Shown here in pieces: positions 16,499-24,387 of a DNA stretch of 34,874 nucleotides. The translations under genes were made by a program, and so were the position numbers. The notes below the pieces were generated by a model. The model was not told the DNA's origin and ran no database searches. It saw nothing but the letters and a program-made list of their open reading frames with translations. Origin of the DNA: Paracoccaceae bacterium (GTDB taxonomy: Bacteria > Pseudomonadota > Alphaproteobacteria > Rhodobacterales > Rhodobacteraceae); NCBI GenBank assembly GCA_021296235.1, contig JAGWAS010000030.1:1838-36711 (forward strand), in the 5' to 3' direction. The first letter of the stretch is position 1; every line of letters starts with the position of its first letter.

Positions 16499-17806
16499 AT
16501 GTCCCGGATATTGCTTTCCGTCGCTGCTGTTTTCCTGGCACTCTTGGCTGGCGCAGCGATCTGGTCCAACCGGCATCCTGAAATTGCTCCTGTCGAACAG
16601 GCCGGAGGTGCCGAGTTCGACACGGCTCAATTGCTCCATGGTGAAGCGCTGACCGGCATCGGCGCCTGCGAAGTCTGCCACACTGCGCCGGGCGGCACAC
16701 CCTTTGCGGGCGGGCTGGCCCTGCCGACCCCTTTCGGCACGATCTACTCGACGAACATCACACCGGATGTCGAAACAGGGATCGGCAGCTGGTCGGAGGA
16801 GGCATTCCGGCGTGCCATGCGCGAAGGCGTCGACCGAAACGGGCGGCACCTCTATCCCGTCTTTCCCTACGATCATTTCACCAAGGTGACCGATGAAGAC
16901 ATTCGGGCGATCTACGCTCATCTCACGACGCTTGAGCCGGTGGAGTACAAACCTCCGGAGAACGAACTTGGATTTCCGTTCAACTTTCGGATGTTGCTCG
17001 CGGGCTGGAAACTGCTCTTCCTGGACAAGGGGGAATTCCAGCCGGACAGTCAATGGGGCGAGGAGTGGAATCGCGGGGCCTATCTTGCGGAAGGTCTGGG
17101 ACACTGCGGGGCCTGCCACTCGCCGCGCAACATGTTCGGCGCGGTCATGCAGGCAGCGGCGTATGACGGAGGCGAGGCCGAGGATTGGCACGCGCCAGCA
17201 CTCAACAAAATGTCCCGGACTCCCATTCCCTGGAAACAGTTGCAGCTTGTCAACTACCTCTACGATGGATGGGACGAGGAGCACGGGATTGCGGCCGGGC
17301 CAATGGCGCCGGTGGTAAACCATCTCTACGACCAGTCAGAAGACGACATTTTCGCAATCGCCGCCTATTTCGAATCGATTCAGCGACGACGACTTAACGA
17401 TTCTGAGAAGAATGCCATTCTCGAAAGAGCGCGCTCCCTGGATTGGGGGACGGAATTCGGCTACAGGCCAGCAGTGGTTCCCGATGATCCTGCACTCCTG
17501 CGCGGCATGGATGTGTTTGCGGACCAGTGTGCGACCTGCCACAAGAGCGGCAATGTGCAGGTTCCCGTTTCACTGGCCCTGACAGGAACCGTCAATGCCC
17601 CGGATCCGAGAAACGTCATACACGTCATTTTTGACGGAATCCGGCCTCCGCGGGGCGCCCTGCAACGGTCGATGCCAGGCTTCGGGGCTTCAATATCGGA
17701 CAGCGAAATCAACGACTTGCTGAAGTTCATTCGATGGCACTTTACCGATCTGCCGCCATGGCAGGACATCAGCGGGCAAGTCGCGGCAAAGCGAGCTCAT
17801 TGGTAG
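16499..17806 (+). CDS. Membrane-anchored triheme cytochrome c (dehydrogenase electron-transfer subunit)
   Basis: A 435-residue protein. An uncleaved or cleavable N-terminal hydrophobic segment (ILLSVAAVFLALLAGAAIW, 4-22) is followed by three c-type heme sites: CEVCH (57-61), CGACH (203-207) and CATCH (344-348). The spacing and the segment GGLALPTPFGTIYSTNITPD match the triheme cytochrome subunits that accept electrons from membrane-bound dehydrogenases. They also match those found beside IorAB-type molybdenum hydroxylases. The ATG at 16499 lies 13 bases after the preceding stop. The [2Fe-2S] and molybdopterin subunits follow after 260 bases with no gene. The simplest reading is that it drains electrons from that hydroxylase, and possibly from Sox enzymes, to the quinone pool or an oxidase. 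Confidence 0.9.
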   Translation: MSRILLSVAAVFLALLAGAAIWSNRHPEIAPVEQAGGAEFDTAQLLHGEALTGIGACEVCHTAPGGTPFAGGLALPTPFGTIYSTNITPDVETGIGSWSEEAFRRAMREGVDRNGRHLYPVFPYDHFTKVTDEDIRAIYAHLTTLEPVEYKPPENELGFPFNFRMLLAGWKLLFLDKGEFQPDSQWGEEWNRGAYLAEGLGHCGACHSPRNMFGAVMQAAAYDGGEAEDWHAPALNKMSRTPIPWKQLQLVNYLYDGWDEEHGIAAGPMAPVVNHLYDQSEDDIFAIAAYFESIQRRRLNDSEKNAILERARSLDWGTEFGYRPAVVPDDPALLRGMDVFADQCATCHKSGNVQVPVSLALTGTVNAPDPRNVIHVIFDGIRPPRGALQRSMPGFGASISDSEINDLLKFIRWHFTDLPPWQDISGQVAAKRAHW

Positions 17807-18066
17807 GTTCAATCATCCGGACAAGCCTGCTCCGTCGGGGATGTCGCACGCGCGCCTCCCGAGGCCGGGTACTGCGACCGCAGGGAACGGATAGACCAGT
17901 TGCAGAATATCGATCCCTGTTGGAATTCGAAGTTGCACTGCCTTCGCAAAACGCCTACTCTCTCCTTGCGTTCCAGTGGGCGAGTCGGTTTTGGCGTTCA
18001 GGAATGCCCGCAGCACAACTTCCTCTGCTTGTTGGGACGTAGGGTTCCAAAAGGGAGGGTGCGTGA

Positions 18067-18528
18067 ATGGCACTTACACTCAATGTAAACGGCACGTCAC
18101 ATACAGTCGATGTGGAACCGGAGACTCCGCTTCTGTGGGTGCTCCGGGACAATATAGGCCTTACCGGCACAAAATACGGCTGCGGCATTGCAAAATGCGG
18201 GGCCTGTACGGTGCATGTTGACGGCAAAAAGGCGTTTTCCTGCACAATGAAGGCTTCTGCCGCGGTAGGAACGGAAATCACGACCATCGAGGGGCTTTCG
18301 GAAGACAGCTCACATCCGCTGCAACTCGCTTGGATCGAGGGAGACGTTCCGCAATGCGGTTACTGCCAGTCAGGACAGATAATGGCTGCCGCGGCGCTGC
18401 TGAGCCAGCGACCGGATCCGTCCGATCTCGATATCGATTCGGCGATGTCGGACAACATCTGCCGATGCGGCACATACGCCCAAATTCGGAAAGCCATCCA
18501 TAGGGCTGCCGAAATCGCGGGAGGATAA
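18067..18528 (+). CDS. [2Fe-2S] subunit of a xanthine-oxidase-family hydroxylase (IorA-like)
   Basis: A 153-residue iron-sulfur protein of the molybdenum hydroxylase family. It carries two clusters: a plant-ferredoxin type (Cys39, 44, 47 and 59 in [11 protein letters not shown]...SC) and a second helical-domain type (Cys97, 100, 132 and 134 in CGYCQSGQ and CRCG). It relays electrons from the molybdopterin subunit. The length and lack of an FAD domain match the two-subunit isoquinoline 1-oxidoreductase type. GGGAGG lies 8 bases before the ATG. The stop overlaps the next gene's ATG by one base (18528). It has no signal peptide and would be exported in complex with its Tat-tagged partner. Confidence 0.95.
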   Translation: MALTLNVNGTSHTVDVEPETPLLWVLRDNIGLTGTKYGCGIAKCGACTVHVDGKKAFSCTMKASAAVGTEITTIEGLSEDSSHPLQLAWIEGDVPQCGYCQSGQIMAAAALLSQRPDPSDLDIDSAMSDNICRCGTYAQIRKAIHRAAEIAGG

Positions 18529-20751
18529 TGACAATGACAACAATGGAAGTTGACCGTCGGACATTTATCGTCACGAGCGCTTCCGCTGCCGGCGGACTGA
18601 TGCTCGGCTTCTATATGCCGACGGGTGCAGATGCGGGTGTCATGGGAGCGCCATGGACCGCAACAGAAGATGGCCAGGAGGTCAATGCCTGGCTGGTAAT
18701 CGATCCAGATAATTCGGTTACCATCCGGGTCGGCCAGTCGGAGATGGGTGAAGGCGTCTTCACGGGCATGCCGATGCTCGTTGCCGAGGAACTGCAATGC
18801 GACTGGTCCAAGGTTCGGGCGGTGTATGCCGACGTAAACCGGCACGTGCAGAATTTTGCCGAACCCTACATGGTGGCTGCCGGAGCAGCCAAGGAAACCG
18901 ACAACCTGTACCAGCGAATGGGAACGGGTGGCTCGGGTGCGGTTCGCCGTTCACGGCTGTACCTGATGCAGGCAGGCGCCAGTGCGCGCGAACGCCTGAA
19001 GCAGGCGGCTGCGGATGCCTGGGGCGTCGACAGGTCGTGCTCAGTGCCGGCGACCAGTCCGGAACGTTCGGCGAATTTGCGGCGACGGCCGCAGGCATTC
19101 AGCTTGAAGCCGAACCGGCAATCAAGACGCCTGACCAGTTCACACTGCTCGGTACGTCAGTTGCACGTCTGGACACGCCTGTGAAGGTCAACGGAAGTGC
19201 CGTCTACGGCATAGATGCACAGGTGCCGGATATGGTCTACGCTGCGGTCGAGGTGGCCCGGGTTCCCGGTGGAAGCCTCGTCAGCTACGACTTCGACGCG
19301 GTCAAGGACCGGCCGGGTGTCATTGCGGCATACCGGCTCGGTGAAGGCGGTATCGGGGTTCTGCATTACAATCTTGACGAGGTTGCAAACCGCGTGACCG
19401 GAATCCAGAGCGGTGTGGCCGTGATTGCCGATACATACTATCGGGCGCTTACAGCCTTGCAGCTCATGCCCAAGGAATGGAACGACGGTGGACATGGAGA
19501 CATCACCGACACCAGCATCATCAACGGTGCTTTGGAGGTCCTGGCGAATCCGGATGACCCGAGCTACAACCCGGCGGATTCGGTGGGTGATGCGCGTGGT
19601 GTAATTGCCGCGTCCTCCAATGTGATAGAAGCAACCTACACGACCCCGTATCTCGATCATGCCTGCATGGAGCCAATGAATTGCACTGTGCATGTCACCG
19701 CGGACCGGGCGGATGTCTGGGTTGGTACTCAGAACCCGCCGAGGGCAATCGCTGCAGCAGCCGAGGAAGCCGGACTTCCCGAGGAGCAGGTTCACGTGCA
19801 CAACTGCTTCCTGGGCACGGGTTTCGGCCGGCGTTCGCGGCCTGACGAGGTTCGCCAGGCTACGGCAATCGGAAAGGCACTGGGTCAGCCGGTAAAAGTG
19901 ATCTGGACGAGAGAGGAAACTGCCCGGCAAGCCAAGATGCGGCCATACTCGGTCTATCATTTCGCGGCAGCGACTGATGCGAACGGGAAGCCGGAGGCAT
20001 ACTGGAACCGAGTGGTATCGCACTCGATCTTCAACCACCAGATTCCGCAGTTCCTGAGGGACGGGATCGACAGCCAGGCTGTTGAAGGGCTGGACGAGCG
20101 TCTGCCCTATGACATTGCCAACAAGCAGTCGCATTTGCCGGTTCACTGGTGGCGTGCCGTCGGGGCATCGCAGAACGCGTTCGCACTTGAAGGGTTCATC
20201 GATGAGCTCGCTCACGCAGCGGGTGCCGATCCTCTGCAGTTCCGGTTGGATCTTCTGCACGAGGACTCGGAATTCCGTCGTCCGCTTGAAGTGGCGTCGG
20301 AGCAGGCTGGCTGGACCACGGATCTTGGCCGCGGCGAAGGGCTGGGCATCGGAATGGCAGAAGCGTTCGGTACGATACCGTCAGCCGCCGGGGACAGTTG
20401 CGGGTTGAAACGGTTGATGCTGCAATCGACTGTGGACATGTCATTCATCCGAGGATGGTCGAGATGCAGATGGAGAGCAACATCGTGTATGGCCTGACTG
20501 CCGCATTGTATGGAGAAATCCATATCGACAAGGGCGCAGTGGTGGAGGACAATTTCGACCAGTATCTCATGCTGCGAATGAACGAGATGCCGGAAGTCCG
20601 CACCCATTTTGCTCTTTCGGGCGGTGGCAAGTGGGGAGGTGTCGGCGAACCCGGTCTTCCTCCGATCGCGCCGGCGGTTGCCAACGCGATCTTTGCGGCC
20701 ACGGGCAAGCGGATCCGCAGTTTGCCGATTCGCAACCATGATCTGGTCTGA
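18528..20751 (+). pseudogene. Molybdopterin-binding subunit of xanthine-oxidase-family hydroxylase, two frameshifts
   Basis: The IorB-like large subunit is spread over three frames. Frame one starts at ATG 18528 with a Tat signal (VDRRTFIVTSASAAGGLML) and covers the first Mo-binding region to AADAWGVD near 19030. Frame two resumes at QVVLSAGD and runs through TPVKVNGSAVYGID, CFLGTGFGRRSR and VHWWRAVG to EAFGTI near 20375. Frame three resumes at [20 protein letters not shown] (about 20388) and ends properly with [20 protein letters not shown], which includes the catalytic Glu of GVGEPG. At the second junction several residues expected between EAFGTI and GQLRV are missing, so this looks like a deletion and not a single-base slip. 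Apart from these two points the protein is well conserved, so the damage is recent or an assembly error. The intact enzyme would hydroxylate an N-heterocycle or aldehyde in the periplasm. Confidence 0.85.
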
Positions 20752-20765
20752 TCACCCGGACCGAA

Positions 20766-21167
20766 TTGAAAACATACCGGTGGCCGAGTAAAACGGCCGC
20801 CGGTCGGAATTCGGTAATCTTGCCAAGAATCGGAAATTGGTTGGCACCGCTCTTGGTTTCGGTCGCAATGTCTGCGGGGGGCGCTGGAGCGGGCGAGTCG
20901 TGGACCGGTCTCCTGGCAGAAATGTGCGCGGCCTGCCACGGCCAGACAGGAAAGAGCCCGGGATCGGTTCCGGACATCTCCGAACTGGACGCGCAGGCCA
21001 TGCAGGCATTCCTGACTGGTTTCCGTGACGGTGACATCGAGGCTACGGTCATGGACCGCATCGCCAAGGCGCTCAGTGATTCCGACATCAAGGCCCTGTC
21101 CCGGATTTTGACCGAGAACTGGCAACTTTTGCACGGCACGCCGGACGAGGAAAATGACAACCAGTGA
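20766..21167 (+). CDS. Monoheme cytochrome c (FccA/SoxE-like)
   Basis: A 133-residue exported cytochrome. A hydrophobic signal ([18 protein letters not shown]) precedes a single heme motif, CAACH (54-58), in a short c4/c5-like domain: [24 protein letters not shown], with a helix [12 protein letters not shown] near the end. Its stop overlaps the start of the flavoprotein gene by 14 bases, a close coupling typical of flavocytochrome c sulfide dehydrogenase, where a cytochrome (FccA/SoxE) pairs with the flavoprotein (FccB/SoxF). FccA is often diheme. This one has a single CxxCH. The start used is TTG at 20766. Later TTG codons are possible, so the N-terminus is uncertain. Confidence 0.87.
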   Translation: MKTYRWPSKTAAGRNSVILPRIGNWLAPLLVSVAMSAGGAGAGESWTGLLAEMCAACHGQTGKSPGSVPDISELDAQAMQAFLTGFRDGDIEATVMDRIAKALSDSDIKALSRILTENWQLLHGTPDEENDNQ

Positions 21168-22440
21168 ATATTTCGGAACGCGCCGCGATCTTCTGAAACT
21201 CGCGGGTGCCACCGCCGTCGCCGGGACGCTCGCGGACCACGTATTCGCGGAAGCCCGCGGTTCGGTCGTCGTGGTGGGGGGCGGTTTCGGCGGTGCAACC
21301 TGCTCGAGATACATCCGCCGCCTTGCGCCTGGTCTCGACGTGACATTGGTTGCCCGGAGCAAGAATTTCGTGACTTGTCCGTTCAGCAACATGGTCATCG
21401 GCGGGATTCGGGAACTCGCTTCGGTGACCCACGGCTATGACGGCCTTAGACGGGCAGGTGTGACCGTCGTCCATGATGAGGCGGTGGCGATAGATGCCGG
21501 GAACAACGGGATCCAGCTCTCCGGTGGCGACAGGCTGTCCTATGACAGGCTGGTCCTGTCGCCGGGGATCGACATTAAGTGGGCTGCGATTGACGGGTAT
21601 GACGAGGAGGCGGCACAGCGCATGCCGCACGCGTGGATCGCGGGTTCGCAGACCAGGCTGCTTCGGGACCAGCTGGGGGCGATGGAGGATGGCGGGCTGG
21701 TTGTCATGGCGGCCCCTGCCAATCCGTTCAGGTGTCCGCCCGGACCTTATGAACGGGCCAGCCTCATTGCCAGTTATCTCCACCAGCACAAGCCGCGCTC
21801 GAAGCTGCTGATTCTCGACAGCAAGGACGGGTTCTCCAAGCAGGGACTCTTCCGTGAAGGATGGGAACGGCTCTATCCGGGCCTGATCGAGTGGGTCGGA
21901 TTCTCGGAAGGCGGAAATGTTGTCGCAGTCGAGCCGGACACCATGACAGTTCACACGGATTTCGACACATTTCGGCCTGATGTCGCCAACATCATTCCGC
22001 CGCAGAGATCAGCGAGGCTCGTTGACACGGCCGACCTGGCTGAAGGCGACGACTGGTGCAGCGTCGACCAGCGGACATTTGAGTCAAGGGTCGTTCCGAA
22101 CATCCATGTCTTGGGCGATGCAATCATTGCCGGGGCCATGCCGAAATCGGGTTTCAGTGCAAACAGCCAGGCAAAGGTCTGTGCCCATGCAATCGTATCC
22201 CTGCTTGCCGGGGAAGATCCGCCGGAACCCGCGTTCATCAACACCTGCTACAGCCTGCTCAAGGGCGATTATGGTATCTCGGTAGCGGCAGTATACCGGC
22301 TGGACGAGAATGGAGAGATCGCTTCAATCCCCGGATCAGGTGGCGTTAGTCCTTCCAATGCGACCGACGAGTTTCGGCAGGCCGAAGCGGAGTTCGCAAA
22401 GGGCTGGTACGCCAGCATCACCGCCGACATGTTTGGCTGA
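21154..22440 (+). CDS. soxF: Flavocytochrome c sulfide dehydrogenase flavoprotein (SoxF/FccB)
   Basis: A 428-residue periplasmic FAD protein that oxidises sulfide or bound sulfane sulfur and passes electrons to its cytochrome c partner. A Tat signal is present ([16 protein letters not shown], about 9-24). The FAD-binding motif [10 protein letters not shown] (38-47) and FVTCPFSNM (72-80) follow. Cys194 in [11 protein letters not shown] and Cys365 in NTCYSLL are the positions of the redox disulfide in this family, and [17 protein letters not shown] is the second FAD contact. The length matches FccB. It overlaps the cytochrome gene upstream and is followed within 2 bases by soxX, so these three are translated together. 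Confidence 0.95.
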   Translation: MTTSEYFGTRRDLLKLAGATAVAGTLADHVFAEARGSVVVVGGGFGGATCSRYIRRLAPGLDVTLVARSKNFVTCPFSNMVIGGIRELASVTHGYDGLRRAGVTVVHDEAVAIDAGNNGIQLSGGDRLSYDRLVLSPGIDIKWAAIDGYDEEAAQRMPHAWIAGSQTRLLRDQLGAMEDGGLVVMAAPANPFRCPPGPYERASLIASYLHQHKPRSKLLILDSKDGFSKQGLFREGWERLYPGLIEWVGFSEGGNVVAVEPDTMTVHTDFDTFRPDVANIIPPQRSARLVDTADLAEGDDWCSVDQRTFESRVVPNIHVLGDAIIAGAMPKSGFSANSQAKVCAHAIVSLLAGEDPPEPAFINTCYSLLKGDYGISVAAVYRLDENGEIASIPGSGGVSPSNATDEFRQAEAEFAKGWYASITADMFG

Positions 22441-22441
22441 A

Positions 22442-22915
22442 GTGAACGGTCTCAACCGGGTTTTGGCCTGCTTTCGAACTGTTCTTCGGGCAGTTGCGTT
22501 TTCCGGGTTGTCCGCGGTCATGCTGGCTGCAGAACCAATCGAATATAAGATAGTTGATTTTGCCATCCCGCATTCTCTTACGGGTGTGGCCGGGGATCCG
22601 GAAAGGGGAGAGCGGATCGTGCGCGATGCGGACAATGCGACTTGCCTCATCTGCCACTCGGTACCGATAGAAGGAGAGCCGGACCCGGGAAATATCGGTC
22701 CTCCACTCGACGGTGTTGGCAGCCGCTACACCGAAGGTGAACTCAGGCTGCGCCTGGTCGAACCGCAGTTTCTCAACCCAGAGACCGTCATGCCTTCCTA
22801 TTACAGGAGCGATGGGTTGCACCGTGTCGCCTCCGAATACGAGGGCAGGGCCGTCTACGACGCAAGTGAAATCGAAGACGTGATCGCCTACCTCATGACC
22901 TTGATTGAAGACTGA
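22442..22915 (+). CDS. soxX: SoxX, monoheme cytochrome c subunit of SoxXA
   Basis: A 157-residue cytochrome that pairs with SoxA to attach thiosulfate to the SoxY cysteine. The signal sequence runs to about AVMLAAEP (residue 32). The heme site is CLICH (68-72), and the distal Met ligand lies in ETVMPSYYR. The C-terminal helix SEIEDVIAYLMTL is typical of SoxX. GTG at 22442, one base after the soxF stop, gives the full signal peptide and fits translational coupling. Longer in-frame readings run back inside soxF and are unlikely. It is unusual that soxX lies at the far end of the cluster, separated from soxA by about 7 kb. Confidence 0.93.
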   Translation: MNGLNRVLACFRTVLRAVAFSGLSAVMLAAEPIEYKIVDFAIPHSLTGVAGDPERGERIVRDADNATCLICHSVPIEGEPDPGNIGPPLDGVGSRYTEGELRLRLVEPQFLNPETVMPSYYRSDGLHRVASEYEGRAVYDASEIEDVIAYLMTLIED

Positions 22916-23100
22916 AAGCATCGGCTCGGCAACTGTTCGGGCCAAGCGGATAAAGACGAAGAGCAGATTCACTCTCATGTCACTTCATAATGCCTGACCA
23001 ATGCCTGCTTGGGTCATGCCGGACTCGAGACCCGCAAACGCGGACGGCCGGCGACAAGAGCCACGAAAAAATCACTGCCGCCTACTGAGCCGCAAAGCCC

Positions 23101-23146
23101 CGAAGACATGCGGCCCGCAACACCTCAAACCCGCGGGCCGTCTTCG
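23101..23146. other. Strong GC-rich hairpin
   Basis: CGAAGA...CGGCCCGC (23101-23106 and 23111-23118) pairs exactly with GCGGGCCG TCTTCG (23133-23146), leaving a 4-base bulge (CATG) and a 14-base loop. A 14-bp stem of this stability should form in RNA. No run of T follows on either strand, so it is not a standard intrinsic terminator. It may protect the 3' end of the sox transcript, help Rho-type termination, or be part of a small RNA. Confidence 0.45.
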
Positions 23147-23445
23147 TTCCGGGAAAGAGAGAAATCGGCGACATACAAGATCGGTCGGGAAAACACTTGC
23201 AATCGACAACAAAGCCGGAAATTTTCCGCCCCGCGGCGACGCCAAACTGTCATCCTGATTGACGCTCTGCACTGGATGAGAGTGCCTTCATCACACTGCC
23301 GGTTCAGTGATTTTTGCTGCACCTGCGCAGTCTTGCCGGTTGGCTGGCTTTGCACCCGTCCAATAAATGGTTTCGTATTTCAGTCCATTTGGTCCGGTCT
23401 CTCAGCCCACATCCAGCCCACTTGAGTCTACGTTAGACCGGTACA

Positions 23446-23524
23446 GTCCGGTTTAGAGTGGTGCAGGACACCGCATCCCGCACGCATCCCGGATCAGTTC
23501 GGTTTGGAGAGGTGCAGGACACCG
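23446..23524 (+). repeat. Two 28-base direct repeats upstream of the SOS cassette
   Basis: Copies at 23446-23473 and 23497-23524 agree at 25 of 28 positions. Each ends in GGTGCAGGACACCG, which itself contains the inverted pair GGTG/CACC. Their start-to-start distance is 51 bases. A weaker partial copy, GTCCGGTTT, also occurs near 13480. They resemble remnants of insertion-sequence ends or a dispersed repeat, but I cannot assign a family. Confidence 0.6.
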
Positions 23525-23562
23525 GGCGCGATTGCCCACCAACAAAGACATGCATGAACATC

Positions 23563-23591
23563 TTGACAGGTTTAAAATAAGAACAAATAAT
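23563..23591 (+). promoter_or_regulatory. Sigma70-type promoter of imuA-imuB-dnaE2
   Basis: TTGACA (23563-23568) is separated by exactly 17 bases from AATAAT (23586-23591), close to the consensus -35/-10 pair. Transcription should begin near 23598, which leaves essentially no 5' leader before imuA. The LexA box covers the -10. Confidence 0.65.
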
Positions 23592-23595
23592 GAAC
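23581..23595 (+). promoter_or_regulatory. LexA (SOS) box, alphaproteobacterial GAAC-N7-GAAC type
   Basis: GAACAAATAATGAAC has the direct-repeat GAAC-N7-GAAC architecture (GTTC-N7-GTTC on the other strand) known for LexA in Alphaproteobacteria. It overlaps the -10 hexamer, so bound LexA would block RNA polymerase until DNA damage removes it. The imuA-imuB-dnaE2 cassette is a classic target of this regulation, so motif, position and gene content agree. Confidence 0.85.
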
Positions 23596-23598
23596 ATT

Positions 23599-24387
23599 AT
23601 GAATACTTCCTGCTCCATGCTCCAAACCCGGGCCCTGCTGGCAAATTCCGCCGACGTGACGGCATTGCGCCACCACATTGCTGCGCTAGAGCATCGTTCG
23701 TCCGCATTGTGCAGTTCCGTGGTCGGAACCGGCTTGTCGAAATCTTGGTGGCTCGGTGTTCCCGCTCTGGACGCCGCCCTGCCGGAAACCGGTCTGATGG
23801 TGGACGGCCTGCATGAGGCGGCCGGTGCCACCGTTGCGGACGGGCCAACGGCGTCCGCCTTCCTTGCTGCACTGCTGGCGCGGTTTACGGACGATGATCG
23901 GGGCAATCCTGTTCTGATATGCCAAAGCCGTCATGGAATGGCTCGATTTGGTCGAGTCCACGGCCCGGGTTGGCGTGATCTCGGTTTGGAGCCGGCCAAC
24001 CTGCTGGTGCTGCGCGCCGGTCGTGATGGTGATGTGCCTTGGGCCATTGAGGAAGGCCTGCGCTGCGGTGTCTTGGCGGCAGTGCTGGCCGAGGTTGAGG
24101 AACTTTCCTTCACGGCCAGTCGCCGTCTGTCGCTTGCTGCCCGGGAGGGAGCAACTCCGGCACTTCTTGTGCGTCATGATGGACTTGGGTCTGCGAGCGC
24201 AGCCTGCACGCGCTGGCGGGTGTCAGCATTGCCGGGCGGTTCTGATCCGTTCGATGAAGATGCGCCGGGTTTGCCGCGTTGGCAACTTGAACTTGTGCGT
24301 TGCCGGGGCGGAAGGCCCGTAACCTGTAATGTGGAGTGGAACCGTGAAACGGGTAATTTCCATATGGCTGCCGCGTTGGCCGATTGA
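23599..24387 (+). CDS. imuA: ImuA, RecA-like accessory protein of mutagenic translesion synthesis
   Basis: A protein of about 262 residues matching ImuA: a RecA-fold protein without intact ATPase motifs that works with ImuB and DnaE2 at stalled forks. The N-terminal helix LRHHIAALE is typical. Next come WWLGVPALDAALPETGLMVDGLHEAAG (the family's GLHE motif), LICQSRHGMARFGRVHGPGW and LEVEEL-type core strands. The C-terminal RWQLELVRCRGGRP is shared with other ImuA proteins. ATG at 23590 overlaps the LexA box and would precede the predicted transcript start, so 23599 (leaderless) or 23617 is more likely. Its 3' end overlaps imuB by 44 bases. Confidence 0.9.
   Translation: MNTSCSMLQTRALLANSADVTALRHHIAALEHRSSALCSSVVGTGLSKSWWLGVPALDAALPETGLMVDGLHEAAGATVADGPTASAFLAALLARFTDDDRGNPVLICQSRHGMARFGRVHGPGWRDLGLEPANLLVLRAGRDGDVPWAIEEGLRCGVLAAVLAEVEELSFTASRRLSLAAREGATPALLVRHDGLGSASAACTRWRVSALPGGSDPFDEDAPGLPRWQLELVRCRGGRPVTCNVEWNRETGNFHMAAALAD

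Larger units (their letters stand above)
22916..23562. other. Noncoding interval between soxX and the imuA promoter
   Basis: About 650 bases with no frame that looks like a gene on either strand. It holds the GC-rich hairpin at 23101-23146 and the near-identical repeats at 23446-23524. No terminator with a T run is seen directly after soxX. Confidence 0.55.

Noticed and set aside
19157..20260. A 367-codon minus-strand open frame within the Mo-hydroxylase gene
   Set aside because: Plus-strand codons match the molybdopterin subunit throughout. The reverse product resembles no family.
23433..23906. A 157-codon minus-strand frame across the imuA promoter
   Set aside because: It covers the promoter, the LexA box and the repeats and has no domain. 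It is an antisense artefact.
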